Of a stretch of DNA of 64,000 nucleotides, positions 24,435 to 34,141 are shown one piece after another (within the stretch, counting starts at the first letter, position 1; each line of letters opens with the position of its first letter). The notes under the pieces were generated by a model. That model saw only the letters and a program-made list of their open reading frames with translations, searched no databases and had not been told where the DNA came from. Position numbers and translations under genes: made by a program. The stretch comes from Granulibacter bethesdensis CGDNIH1 (lineage in GTDB: Bacteria > Pseudomonadota > Alphaproteobacteria > Acetobacterales > Acetobacteraceae), in contig NC_008343.2 in NCBI RefSeq assembly GCF_000014285.2, forward strand, positions 558,001 to 622,000, given 5' to 3'.

Positions 24435-26921
24435 TCAATATCCTTGCCTGAATTCCGCCCGGGTGGCGGAAGGCGTGTGGAACAGAAGGGCAGCCAGCCC
24501 ATACAGCATAGCGGCCCCGATCAGCAGCACGGAATAACCTTTCTGCAAAGCCAACAAATTCGCGAGGGGCGTTGCAACAACCGAAAAAGCGCCATTCACG
24601 CCCCAGGCCCAAGGTAGCAGCCCCGGCGGCGTACCATGCAGGCCCAGCGGAAAAAACAGACCAAGCAGGATGGAAACCGGCGCCAGCACGACACCCAGCA
24701 GTAGCAGTCGCAACATGATCGGCCAGTCCAGCGTGTTCAGCACCAGCGCGGGCAGGCCATACAGGATAGCGGCACACCACACTATGGTCAGTCCGGCCGC
24801 AATGCGCAGGGTGCGAGCCGCCTCCGTGGTAAAGCGCCCGGACAGCATCGCGCCGATCCCGGAAAAAATCAGCATCATGCTGAGCACGGCGGCAAAGGCG
24901 GTGGCCCGATCATTCAACCAGAAAGCGGCCTTGTCGATCAGAACGATTTCAATAAACAGAAAGCCAAGACCCAGAACTGCAAAATAGGCAACGGCGCGGG
25001 CGGTGCCTCCGGCGCTCATCCCGATCCGGCGGGGACGGATCATTGGCAGCACCAGCACGATCATGGCAAGCAAGGCGGCCTGGGCCAGTACGGCGAGATT
25101 GACCAGAGGACCGATCTCTTGTTGCGGCAGCATTTCCAGACGCTGGAGAATGGTTCCGAGATGCGACAGGCGCAGCACCGAATAAAAGAAGGGCCGATCC
25201 TCCGTGATAGGCGAGAGGTTGAAGGCACGTTGCGATCCGGTTCGCAGATCGGCATCATCCCGCTCTGACAGGACGGGCAAGGCTTCCTCTGCCACGGCAT
25301 CGGCCGGGCCGCTTCCACTGCCCACCGACCCATCCTCGAATGAAACCGGTGGCAGATCATTGTAAATCGAGGCTTTGGCGGCCTGTAGATCAATGCCGGG
25401 GAAATAGGGGACGTCGAAAGAACGCTGATCGGCAAAGTGGCGCGCAGTGGTAATCGTGCCTGCGGAGAATGGTTGATTACTGACCAGGATGCGCAGGTTC
25501 CATGCCGAGCGGTACACGATCACCCGCGTCATGGGATCGACCCCGCGTGCACGCAGCGCATCCCGTACTGTGGCCAGCAATCGCACGGCATAGGCAGGAA
25601 ATTCACGGATCGAAACAGGCAGGGACAGCACCCCGCCCGGTGCCAGGGCTCCGATCAGGGTATCGAGCGATTCACGGGTAAAGACATGGGCATTGGCTTC
25701 CTGTTCGTCGAGAAAATCCGACGAGACATCGATCATTGCAAAGGTCGCCGGATGGCGGCGTGCCACGCCGACGGGATTGGCGCCGGAGAGTTCGAAACCT
25801 CCGGGCATCAGCTTGCGCAGGATCGGGTCCGGTTCCAGTGCCGTGACATGGGCGGCTCCGAGAGCTTTGGCCTCGGCGATCCTGAATCCTCCGCCACTGC
25901 CGATCAGCAACACCTGTCCGCCTGCTTTCAGGGCTGCGCTTTCCAGTATGTAGGGCAATGCATTCAGGGCAGCAGGAGCATAGCGTGCATCAAGCCCGGG
26001 CTGCCCCGGGCCACTCAGCGGCAGGGCGGCGATCCGGTTGCCGTCGCGATAGACGCCGAGGGTCCTGGGCGGTCCGGGCAGATTGAGCATGCCGGCATCA
26101 TTGGAGATATCGGTATCGACCCGTTCCGTAAAATCCGCCAGCACATTGTAAAGACCACGCGGGGAGTCGACTTCCTGCACCATCCGTGCGCCTTCGACAT
26201 GCAGGGGGGCATAGATCGGCTTGAAATCGTTAAACGCCGCGCTGTCGTAATGCAGCGCTCCTATACCTGTTGCAAACAACAGCAGCGCCAGCGCGGTATG
26301 GGCAGCGCGTAGCCGTGGGGGCAAACGTGATCCGGCCAGCCAGCAGGCCAGCAGCAATAAAGGCAGCATGCAGGGCATCAGCTGAAATGGATGCACATAT
26401 TGCATCAGCACCAGCACCAGCAGTGCCCCGCCGCCCGCTCCGGCAAGATCATAGCCATATGTCTTGCCAAGCCTGGCCGAGCCGAGGATGAAAGACAGGC
26501 TGATATACAACCCGGTCAGAAAGAAAAACGGCAGCAAGGCCGCATAATACAGCCCGATCAGCCAGAGCTGTGGTCCGTACGTGGCCGGGTTCTGCAACTG
26601 GAGCGGATTGAACGGATTGGCCGTCACACACAGATAACCGCCTACTGCTGCGGGCAGCAGCAGCAGCGGCAAGATGGCTTGCAAGGCAGTCCCGTATTTC
26701 GTCAGAGTCTGTCGAGCCAGCGCGGTCGCAACCCCGGACAGGGCCAGACCGGCCATGACGATGGAAATGACCCAGTACCCATATTCCGACCATTTCGCGA
26801 CGGCAAAATAGCGGGTCAGGGCGGTTTCATACCCGACCGCCGCCCCGGAAATCAGGGCCAGTGCCAACAGCGGTGCTGGTCTTAATCCTGTGTTGTGATC
26901 GGAGGAGAGAGGGACACTCAT
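24435..26921 (-). CDS. Polytopic membrane protein with a spermidine-synthase-like domain
   Basis: 828 residues. The N-terminal 230 residues form about seven membrane helices (starting ALALISGAAVGYETALTRYF). The middle is a Rossmann domain of the aminopropyltransferase/SAM-methyltransferase type with LLIGSGGGFRIAEAKALG and VTALEPDPILRKLM. The C-terminus returns to membrane helices after ITEDRPFFY, a signature of membrane-bound spermidine-synthase homologues. The usual GGGDG loop reads GSGGGF, and the catalytic aspartate block is not apparent, so true aminopropyltransferase activity is doubtful. It overlaps the upstream hydrolase gene by 4 bases and is followed 5 bases later by the PCMT-like gene. 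The substrate is unknown. Confidence 0.8.
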   Translation of the reverse strand: MSVPLSSDHNTGLRPAPLLALALISGAAVGYETALTRYFAVAKWSEYGYWVISIVMAGLALSGVATALARQTLTKYGTALQAILPLLLLPAAVGGYLCVTANPFNPLQLQNPATYGPQLWLIGLYYAALLPFFFLTGLYISLSFILGSARLGKTYGYDLAGAGGGALLVLVLMQYVHPFQLMPCMLPLLLLACWLAGSRLPPRLRAAHTALALLLFATGIGALHYDSAAFNDFKPIYAPLHVEGARMVQEVDSPRGLYNVLADFTERVDTDISNDAGMLNLPGPPRTLGVYRDGNRIAALPLSGPGQPGLDARYAPAALNALPYILESAALKAGGQVLLIGSGGGFRIAEAKALGAAHVTALEPDPILRKLMPGGFELSGANPVGVARRHPATFAMIDVSSDFLDEQEANAHVFTRESLDTLIGALAPGGVLSLPVSIREFPAYAVRLLATVRDALRARGVDPMTRVIVYRSAWNLRILVSNQPFSAGTITTARHFADQRSFDVPYFPGIDLQAAKASIYNDLPPVSFEDGSVGSGSGPADAVAEEALPVLSERDDADLRTGSQRAFNLSPITEDRPFFYSVLRLSHLGTILQRLEMLPQQEIGPLVNLAVLAQAALLAMIVLVLPMIRPRRIGMSAGGTARAVAYFAVLGLGFLFIEIVLIDKAAFWLNDRATAFAAVLSMMLIFSGIGAMLSGRFTTEAARTLRIAAGLTIVWCAAILYGLPALVLNTLDWPIMLRLLLLGVVLAPVSILLGLFFPLGLHGTPPGLLPWAWGVNGAFSVVATPLANLLALQKGYSVLLIGAAMLYGLAALLFHTPSATRAEFRQGY

Positions 26922-27832
26922 TTCAGGACTGTCCGCGGCCAGACTTTTCGAGTGATAAATGATTCCATCAGCCTGTTGAATCGGTCGGCCTCATCGATGA
27001 ACAGCGCGTGACCTGCGGTGCGGAAGATGCTGATTTCCGCATTGGGGTGGCGGGCGGCAAGATTCATGGCCTGTCCTTCGAAAGCCGGGCGCACGGCATA
27101 CAGAACCGGTTTGGCAGTCGCATACACGGCTTCTTTCCAGTAGGTGCGGGGAACGGGATAGCGCAGCAGGGCCGCCGCGACATCGGGAGGGGTATGGAGT
27201 GCATCCTGGGTCAGCTGTTCCAGAAAAGCAGTTGATTGCGGCTTATGGAACATGCTGCGCACAAAAGCCTGCATTGAAGCCTGCCGATTGAGAGGGTGCG
27301 CTTTCCTGCCTCCTCGTCGCTTGCCGGAGACTGCTCCGGGGGCTGGGTTCTCGCCAATGGAATTGTCGATCAGTACCAGCCCGGCAATATGCGAATCTCC
27401 ATGCTCATGCAGATAGGCCAGCACGTCCAGCACACCGAGCGACCAGCCCACCAGCAACACGCCCGCGCCTGTGTCTCCGCCGAGTTGGGCAATGGCATCG
27501 GCAATATCCTGCCCGCGTCGCCATGGATCATAGCCGGTGGAGGGAATGTCGCTTTCCCCCTGTCCGCGCGGGTCCAGAGCGGCAACGTGAAAGCGTCTGC
27601 TGAAGAAGGTGAGCTGCCGGTCCCAGATCCAGGCGGGCATGCACCAGCCCGGCACAAACAGGATCGATGGTGCGGAGGCAGAGCCTGCCTCAATCATGTG
27701 CAGACGGATGCCATCACTGGCCGAAATGAACCGGTTATAATCAGCCGCCCGGACAGCGCGGGGTGCGCAGAGGCTGATCGCACCTGCTCCGAGCAACGCG
27801 TTCAGAAACGGTCTGCGTGACAGGAAAGCCAT
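26918..27832 (-). CDS. Alpha/beta hydrolase with a twin-arginine signal
   Basis: 304 residues from MAFLSRRPFLNALLGAGA. The SRRPFLN motif, hydrophobic stretch and A-x-A site near residue 28 indicate Tat export. The mature enzyme is an alpha/beta hydrolase: oxyanion block FVPGWCMPAW, nucleophile elbow GWSLG and late histidine in TAGHALFIDEADRF. An AAGG about 9 bases before this ATG supports the start; the frame is open for 33 codons further upstream. It is the first gene of an operon with the spermidine-synthase-like and PCMT-like genes (4-base overlap). The natural ester or amide substrate is unknown. Confidence 0.85.
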   Translation of the reverse strand: MAFLSRRPFLNALLGAGAISLCAPRAVRAADYNRFISASDGIRLHMIEAGSASAPSILFVPGWCMPAWIWDRQLTFFSRRFHVAALDPRGQGESDIPSTGYDPWRRGQDIADAIAQLGGDTGAGVLLVGWSLGVLDVLAYLHEHGDSHIAGLVLIDNSIGENPAPGAVSGKRRGGRKAHPLNRQASMQAFVRSMFHKPQSTAFLEQLTQDALHTPPDVAAALLRYPVPRTYWKEAVYATAKPVLYAVRPAFEGQAMNLAARHPNAEISIFRTAGHALFIDEADRFNRLMESFITRKVWPRTVLK

Positions 27833-28071
27833 GCCGGATGCCTTTTCATGTCCATACCGGACAGCAGAGGCGCCAAAGGAAAGTCTTGCGCATGAGGCGA
27901 TCAGGCAAGACCGGGCGGCCCGGTGTGTCAACCTGTGCTGCTGTCTGCCGGCTATTGTGGAAGTCTACAGAAAGTTTGGTTACGCGGTGGCGCAAGGATT
28001 GCTTCCATCTTACAACCGGAAGCACGGCACTTCACGCCGCCTATTCCGCCGGTGAAACAGTTGGACACCCC

Positions 28072-31000
28072 ATGTCGATCCATGTCGCTCTTACCCACCG
28101 CACTTCCTACCGGTATGAAAAGCCCGCGGCTCTGGGGCCACAGATCATCAGGCTGCGCCCCGCACCACATGCCCGCACCCCGGTGCTGTCCTATGCGCTG
28201 AAGGTCGAGCCTCAGCCGCATTTCATCAACTGGCAGCAGGACCCCCAAGGCAATTTTCAGGCGCGGGTCGTGTTTCCGGAAAAAGTCACTCATTTCGATG
28301 TGACGGTCGATCTGGTTGCCGATATGGCAACGATCAATCCGTTCGACTTCTTTCTGGAACCGGAAGCGGAAATCTGGCCCTTCGCCTATGATCCGGTGCT
28401 GGAGCATGAGCTGGCTCCCTTCCGTCGCCAGGAAGAAGCCGGCCCTCTGCTGAAGGCGTTTCTGGATGAACTGCCTAAGCCGGATGGGGAGGGCGATGGA
28501 CTGCCCACCATCAACATGCTGGTCGATCTGAACCGCCGGGTGCAGGAGCGTGTCAATTACGTCGTCCGCCTGGAACCCGGCGTGTTTACGCCGGAGGAAA
28601 CGCTTGAAAAGCAGCTTGGCTCCTGCCGTGACAGCGCGTGGTTGCTGGTGCAAGTGCTGCGGCATCTCGGTTTCGCGGCGCGGTTCGTCTCCGGCTATCT
28701 GATCCAGTTGACGGCGGATGTGAAGCCGCTGGATGGCCCGGCTGGCCCGGATGAGGATTTCACCGATCTGCATGCCTGGGCCGAGGTGTACCTGCCCGGC
28801 GCGGGCTGGATCGGGCTGGATGCGACCTCCGGCCTTATGGCGGGGGAGGGGCATATCCCGCTGGCCGCGACGCCGGAACCGGCTTCGGCAGCCCCGATCT
28901 CCGGCCTGATCGAAAAGGTGGAAACCGAATTCGACTTTGCTATGGGCGTGACGCGGATCAAGGAAACACCGCGCACCACCAAACCTTATATCGAGAAAAC
29001 CTGGCAGGATATTCTGGCCGCTGGTGCCCGGACCGACCGTGCGCTGAACGCCGGTGATGTGCGCCTGACCATGGGGGGCGAGCCGACTTTCGTCTCTGCG
29101 ACCGATTTCGAGTCTGCGGAGTGGAAAACGGATGCGCTGGGGGAGACCAAGCGCGCTTATGCCGGTCGTCTGATGCGTCGCCTGACGGCCCTCTGGTCAC
29201 CGGGGGCTGCGATGCATCTGGCGCTCGGCAAGCATTATCCGGGTGAGCAATTGCCGCGTTGGGCCCTGTATGCGCACTGGCGGGTGGATGGGGAGCCGGT
29301 CTGGACCGATCCGGCCCTGCTGGCGGATGACGACACGGTCGATCACGCGACCCCGGAGGATGCGCGTCGTTTTGCCCGGGCGCTGGCAGAGCGGCTGGAG
29401 GTCGATGCCGGTCTGGTCGCACCTGCTTATGAGGATATCCATTACTATCTGTGGCGCGAATCCCGTCTGCCCGCCAATGTTCTGGCGGAAGGCAGCAAAC
29501 TGCGTGATGCGGCGGAGCGGGCAAGGCTGGCGCGTGTGTTCGGGCAGGGGCTGGATGCGGAAGTCGGCAGTATCCTGCCGCTGCGCCGCGCCATTCTCGA
29601 TGGGCGCCGTATCTGGCAGTCCGGGCGCTGGTTCTTCCGGGGGGATACGCTGTTCCTGATCCCCGGCGATGCCCCGATCGGCTTCCGTCTGCCGTTGCAA
29701 AGTCTGCCATGGGCCGATCCGTCCAGTCTGGATACCGATTTTCCGCTGGACCCGTTTGCGCCCAGAAATCCATTCGCGCCCCGTGCCGCCTACAGTTGGG
29801 GACATGGTGGTCCATCCCGTGAGGGCGGTCCGTCACGGGATGGTATGGAAGCCGCCTATGCGACCCGCAGCGGGCAGGGTGCCCTTTATCGGCAGGGCGC
29901 GACGGCCTATGTCTCTCCCGGTGCATGGCTGGAACGTCCGGTCCGGCAGGAAGCGCCGGTCATCGGGCGCGATGAACCCGATGTGGTCCGCACCGCGCTG
30001 GCGGTTGAGGCGCGTGGTGGTGTGCTGCATGTCTTCCTGCCACCGCTCTACGATGCGGAGGATTGGCTGGAACTGGTCGCTCGGGTGGAGGACACGGCCC
30101 GCGCCGAAGGCCGTCCCGTGGTGCTGGAAGGCTATGCGCCGCCGGAAGATCCGCGTCTGCTGTCTTTCTCCATCACCCCTGACCCTGGCGTGCTGGAAGT
30201 GAACGTGCATCCCTCGGAAAACTGGGCGGTGCATGTGGAGCGGACCGAACAGCTCTACGAAGAAGCGCGCGCGGTCGGGCTGGCGACCGAAAAATTCATG
30301 CTTGACGGCACCCATGTCGGCACGGGTGGCGGCAATCACGTGGTGATGGGTGCGGCCCATGCTGCCGACAGTCCGTTCCTGCGGCGGCCCGACCTGCTGA
30401 AGTCGATGCTGGGTTTCTGGCATAACCATCCCAGCCTGTCCTACCTGTTCAGCGGATTGTTCATCGGCCCGTTCAGCCAGCATCCCCGCATCGACGAGGC
30501 GCGGGAGGACAGCGTGCGGGAGCTGGAGATCGCGTGCGAACGGGTCTCCCCCTTCAGCCCCACTCCGCCCTGGCTGACCGACCGGATTTTCCGCAACATT
30601 CTGGCGGATGTGACCGGCAACACGCATCGTACCGAGTTCTGCATCGACAAGATGTATGCGCCGGAGAGCAGCTCCGGCCGTCGTGGTCTGGTCGAGTTCC
30701 GGGCGTTCGAGATGCCGCCTCATGCGCGTATGTCCGCGGCGCAGGCTTTGCTGATGCGGGCGGCTGTGGCGGCATTCTGGCAGTTCCCTTATGAGCGCCG
30801 TCTGATCAGGTGGGGTACGCGCCTGCATGATGATTTCATGCTGCCGCATTACGTCGCGCAGGATCTGAAGGATGCGCTGGAACATCTGGCGGGTGCCGGG
30901 CAGCGTCTGGATCCGGACTGGTTCCTGCCGCATCAGGAGTTCCGCTTCCCGTTGGTCGGTGAAATCGCCGTGCGCGACATGGTGGTGGAACTGCGGCATG

Positions 31001-31488
31001 CCCTGGAGCCATGGCACATTCTGGGCGAGGAGCCTGCTGCCGGCGGCACCGTACGCTATGTGGACAGCGCGGTCGAGCGTTTGCAGGCACGGGTCACCGG
31101 ATGGTCAGCGGAACGTTACGTCCTGTCCTGCAATGGCGCAGAGGTGCCGTTGCAGAAAACCGAAACGCAGGGCGAATACGTGGCAGGTGTCCGGTTCAAG
31201 GCCTGGTCACCGCCAAGCTCCCTGCACCCCACCATTCCGGCGCATGGGCCCTTGGTATTCGATGTGTATGACAGCTGGACCGGGCGTTCGCTGGGCGGCA
31301 TGACCTATCACGTGTCTCATCCGGGCGGACGGAACTATGATCGTTTCCCTGTAAATGCGAACGAGGCCGAGGCGAGGCGTCGCGCCCGTTTCTTCCCGTT
31401 CGGCCATACATCCGGGCCGATGGAGCGTCCTCGCCTTCTGCCTAACCCGGAACAGCCGCGGACGCTCGATCTGCGGCGGGGACACTGA
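28072..31488 (+). CDS. Transglutaminase-like domain fused to DUF2126 putative amidoligase
   Basis: 1138 residues from MSIHVALTHRTSY. Residues 1-290 are a bacterial transglutaminase/protease-like domain with its beta N-terminal part and a Cys-His-Asp triad: C185 (GSCRDSAW), H234 (LHAWAEVY) and D250 (GLDATSG). From about residue 335 (DVRLTMGGEPTF) to the end is the large DUF2126 region, which Pfam describes as a putative amidoligase; conserved blocks include NVHPSENWAVH and GTGGGNHVVMGA. The frame is open 85 codons further upstream, but that part overlaps the divergent hydrolase gene and has no family features. It is the first gene of the amidoligase-type cluster. The product it makes is unknown. 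Confidence 0.88.
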   Translation: MSIHVALTHRTSYRYEKPAALGPQIIRLRPAPHARTPVLSYALKVEPQPHFINWQQDPQGNFQARVVFPEKVTHFDVTVDLVADMATINPFDFFLEPEAEIWPFAYDPVLEHELAPFRRQEEAGPLLKAFLDELPKPDGEGDGLPTINMLVDLNRRVQERVNYVVRLEPGVFTPEETLEKQLGSCRDSAWLLVQVLRHLGFAARFVSGYLIQLTADVKPLDGPAGPDEDFTDLHAWAEVYLPGAGWIGLDATSGLMAGEGHIPLAATPEPASAAPISGLIEKVETEFDFAMGVTRIKETPRTTKPYIEKTWQDILAAGARTDRALNAGDVRLTMGGEPTFVSATDFESAEWKTDALGETKRAYAGRLMRRLTALWSPGAAMHLALGKHYPGEQLPRWALYAHWRVDGEPVWTDPALLADDDTVDHATPEDARRFARALAERLEVDAGLVAPAYEDIHYYLWRESRLPANVLAEGSKLRDAAERARLARVFGQGLDAEVGSILPLRRAILDGRRIWQSGRWFFRGDTLFLIPGDAPIGFRLPLQSLPWADPSSLDTDFPLDPFAPRNPFAPRAAYSWGHGGPSREGGPSRDGMEAAYATRSGQGALYRQGATAYVSPGAWLERPVRQEAPVIGRDEPDVVRTALAVEARGGVLHVFLPPLYDAEDWLELVARVEDTARAEGRPVVLEGYAPPEDPRLLSFSITPDPGVLEVNVHPSENWAVHVERTEQLYEEARAVGLATEKFMLDGTHVGTGGGNHVVMGAAHAADSPFLRRPDLLKSMLGFWHNHPSLSYLFSGLFIGPFSQHPRIDEAREDSVRELEIACERVSPFSPTPPWLTDRIFRNILADVTGNTHRTEFCIDKMYAPESSSGRRGLVEFRAFEMPPHARMSAAQALLMRAAVAAFWQFPYERRLIRWGTRLHDDFMLPHYVAQDLKDALEHLAGAGQRLDPDWFLPHQEFRFPLVGEIAVRDMVVELRHALEPWHILGEEPAAGGTVRYVDSAVERLQARVTGWSAERYVLSCNGAEVPLQKTETQGEYVAGVRFKAWSPPSSLHPTIPAHGPLVFDVYDSWTGRSLGGMTYHVSHPGGRNYDRFPVNANEAEARRRARFFPFGHTSGPMERPRLLPNPEQPRTLDLRRGH

Positions 31489-31612
31489 ACAGGGTGGGAT
31501 TGTTTGACAGAGGGGGTGGGTGCATGCCGAACTGTGCATGTGCTGTCGAAAGAAGGTGGACACCCCCTGATGCGCCGCTAAAACCAGTGTTCATGGCAGA
31601 TGGACAAGGCAT

Positions 31613-34141
31613 GTGAGCGTCGTCGAAGGGCTGGATGAGATGGTCGATGGCCAGGGGAGCATACGCCCCCACTGGCGCTCCATCCTTGGAACCCTGACCG
31701 CGCTGGGGGATGGAGGCATCGCTCAGCGCGCCCGCCGGCTGGACCGCATGTTCGAGCAGGAGGGCGTCTCCAGCTTGATTCCCGGCACGGTCGAGCGTGA
31801 GGGGTGGCGGTGCGATCCGGTGCCTTTGCCCATCACGGCGCGGGAGTTCTCGACCCTGGCGCGGGGGCTGGCACAGCGTGCCTCCCTGCTGTCGGCCATG
31901 GTGCAGGACGTCTATGGACCGCAACGGGTTTTGTCGGAAGGCTGGCTGCCTCCCGCACTGATTTATGGAAACCGGGCTTTTCTGCGCGCCTGTCGCAGTC
32001 AAATGGATCGTCCTTCCGACGGGCATAATGGCACTGCCTCGGGTCAGAGGCTCGATTTCTACTCCGCCGATCTGATCCGGGCGCCGGATGGGCGATGGCA
32101 TGTGCTGGCAGACCGGACATGCGGCTGTGCGGGGCTGGGCTATGCGCTGGAAAACCGGCGCATTCTGGCCCGTGTGATGCCGGAATCGTTCCGCGTCGCG
32201 CATGTGCGCAGGTTGCGGCCTTTCTTCGATTTCTGGCTTGACCGGTTGCAGGAAATTGCGCCGCACAGCGAGGATGGGCAGCCGCAGCATAATCCGATGA
32301 TCGTGCTGCTGACACCCGGTTATCGCTCGCCGCAATGGTTCGAGCATATGTTTCTGTCGCGGGAATTGTCCTGTGCGCTGGTTGAGGGCGGCGATCTGAC
32401 CGTTCGCAATGGTCGGGTTTTTCTGAAAACCCTGCGTGGGTTGCAGCCGGTGGATGTCGTCATCCGCCGGACAGACGGGATGGCGGTAGATCCGCTGGAG
32501 CTCGCACCGGGGCCGGGAACGGTCGGTCTGCTGGAAGCGGCGCGCAGCGGCAGTGTCACCATCACCAATTCCCCCGGCACGGATATGGCGGAGGCCCCGG
32601 GCCTTGCCGCGTTCATACCGTTGCTGGCCGAAAAAATGCTGGGCGAGGCATTGCATATTCCCCAGGTGCCTTCGCTCTGGCTGGGGGAGGAAACGGCGTG
32701 GGCGGAGGTCCGGCAGGATCTGTCCCGCTGGGTGCTTCGTTCGGCCATGGATAGCAGTGAGACCCCCATTATTGCCGGTGCTTTGTCGGAGGATGAGCGG
32801 GCTGCACTGGAAAAGACCATTGCCGTGAATCCCGGCCGCTGGTCCGCCTTCGCGCATATGGTACCTTCCCGGGCACCTTGCGCCGGGCCTGATGGGCTGA
32901 CGCCACGGCCCATCACGCTGCGTGTCTTTCTGGCCTGGGATGGCACAGCATGGCGTGCCATGCAGGGTGGGCTTGCTTATGTCGTGCAGGAGGGGCAGGC
33001 GGGAGGTGCGCGTCTGGCTTCCCATGGCATGAGCAAGGATGTCTGGGTTCTGGCGGATGATCATCAGGATCTGGCCGGTCCTGCTTTGCGCGTTGTCACG
33101 CGACTGGCACCCCGCCGCACGGCGGCTGCCGTGCCGAGCCGGGTGGCTGATAATCTTTATTGGCTGGGGCGTTATGTGGAGCGGCTGGACAGTGATGCGA
33201 GGCTGGCCCGTGCCGTATTGATCCGGTTGAATCGTGGCCTTCTGCTGCCGCATGAGATGGTGGAGCTGGATACGCTCGGTCAATGTCTGGCGACCTCCGG
33301 CCTGCTTTCATCGCCGGTGGGGGCGGGGGCGCATGGTCTGTTGGCCAGCGGATTGCTCTCGGCAACACGGGATGATGGCGCGCTGGGGATTCTGCTGGGT
33401 CGGGTTGCCCGGTTGACGGAGCTGGTGCGGGATCGCCTGACCGATGAAATGTATGCCACCTTCACCACCACCCTGCGCAGTGCGCGGGCAGAGACGTTGA
33501 TCACCGGCAAAAGTCTGGATCAGATGGCGCAGGCCATGGCGGAAATATCCCGCTTCTGCACGGCCGTTTCCGGTGCTGCGGCGGAAAATATGGTGCGCGG
33601 TGGCGGCTGGATGTTTCTGGAGCTTGGGCGTCGGATCGAACGGGCATGGACATCCGCCGGTATGCTCGCAACAGTTCTGGATACGCGCCCGTCCTGGCTG
33701 GAGACAGGTCTGCGCATCGCACTGGAATTATGCGACAGCGCCATAACCTACCGGAATCGGTATCTGACGGCGATCCAGCCTGATCCGGCGCTGGATCTGG
33801 TGATTGCCGATCCCGACAATCCACGCAGCCTGTTTTTTCAGCTCGTTGCGATCAAGGAGCGGTTGATGCAGGTCGCCGAGGCCGCACAGCAGCCGGACGA
33901 GGCAGCCGGTTTGATTGCGGCCGCAAACGCGTTGGGTGAGGACGCTGTCGCCATTGCCGGAGATGTGGTCAAGGCGGATGATCCATATGCTGCCACGTTG
34001 ACGGCGGCGAAGCGTTTGCGGGGGCTGGAAACAGGTGTGGCCGCTCTTTCCGACCAGATTACCCGTCAGTATTTCACCCTGCTGCCCAGCCAGTCCGTCG
34101 GACAGCCGCGGCTGGCGGAGGAAGATGGGGTGGTATCGTGA
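31613..34141 (+). CDS. Circularly permuted ATP-grasp protein fused to an alpha-E domain
   Basis: 842 residues starting at GTG (AAGG six bases upstream). Residues about 1-490 match the circularly permuted ATP-grasp family (DUF404/407): RLDFYSADLIRAPDGRWHVL, then NPMIVLLTPGY, GLAAFIPLLAEKMLG and the catalytic-region segment VNPGRWSAF. From about residue 505 the alpha-E (DUF403) domain begins with its signature SRVADNLYWLGRYVERLD and continues as a helical bundle. In many bacteria the two are separate genes; here they are one polypeptide. ATP-grasp ligases form peptide-like bonds. It lies 124 bases after the DUF2126 gene and overlaps the next transglutaminase by 4 bases. Substrates are unknown. 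Confidence 0.88.
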   Translation: MSVVEGLDEMVDGQGSIRPHWRSILGTLTALGDGGIAQRARRLDRMFEQEGVSSLIPGTVEREGWRCDPVPLPITAREFSTLARGLAQRASLLSAMVQDVYGPQRVLSEGWLPPALIYGNRAFLRACRSQMDRPSDGHNGTASGQRLDFYSADLIRAPDGRWHVLADRTCGCAGLGYALENRRILARVMPESFRVAHVRRLRPFFDFWLDRLQEIAPHSEDGQPQHNPMIVLLTPGYRSPQWFEHMFLSRELSCALVEGGDLTVRNGRVFLKTLRGLQPVDVVIRRTDGMAVDPLELAPGPGTVGLLEAARSGSVTITNSPGTDMAEAPGLAAFIPLLAEKMLGEALHIPQVPSLWLGEETAWAEVRQDLSRWVLRSAMDSSETPIIAGALSEDERAALEKTIAVNPGRWSAFAHMVPSRAPCAGPDGLTPRPITLRVFLAWDGTAWRAMQGGLAYVVQEGQAGGARLASHGMSKDVWVLADDHQDLAGPALRVVTRLAPRRTAAAVPSRVADNLYWLGRYVERLDSDARLARAVLIRLNRGLLLPHEMVELDTLGQCLATSGLLSSPVGAGAHGLLASGLLSATRDDGALGILLGRVARLTELVRDRLTDEMYATFTTTLRSARAETLITGKSLDQMAQAMAEISRFCTAVSGAAAENMVRGGGWMFLELGRRIERAWTSAGMLATVLDTRPSWLETGLRIALELCDSAITYRNRYLTAIQPDPALDLVIADPDNPRSLFFQLVAIKERLMQVAEAAQQPDEAAGLIAAANALGEDAVAIAGDVVKADDPYAATLTAAKRLRGLETGVAALSDQITRQYFTLLPSQSVGQPRLAEEDGVVS

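Noticed and set aside
24435-26921. Calling the polytopic protein a true spermidine synthase (SpeE)
   Set aside because: The GGGDG loop and the catalytic aspartate block are not preserved, and homospermidine synthase is present instead.
27817-28071. 85-codon upstream extension of the transglutaminase-DUF2126 gene
   Set aside because: Overlaps the divergent hydrolase start and lacks homology; MSIHVALTHRTSYRYE is the typical family N-terminus.
31442-33283. 613-residue open frame opposite the ATP-grasp gene
   Set aside because: A shadow of the GC-rich coding strand: low-complexity Gln/Arg/His/Pro composition, no domains, and a well-supported gene on the other strand.
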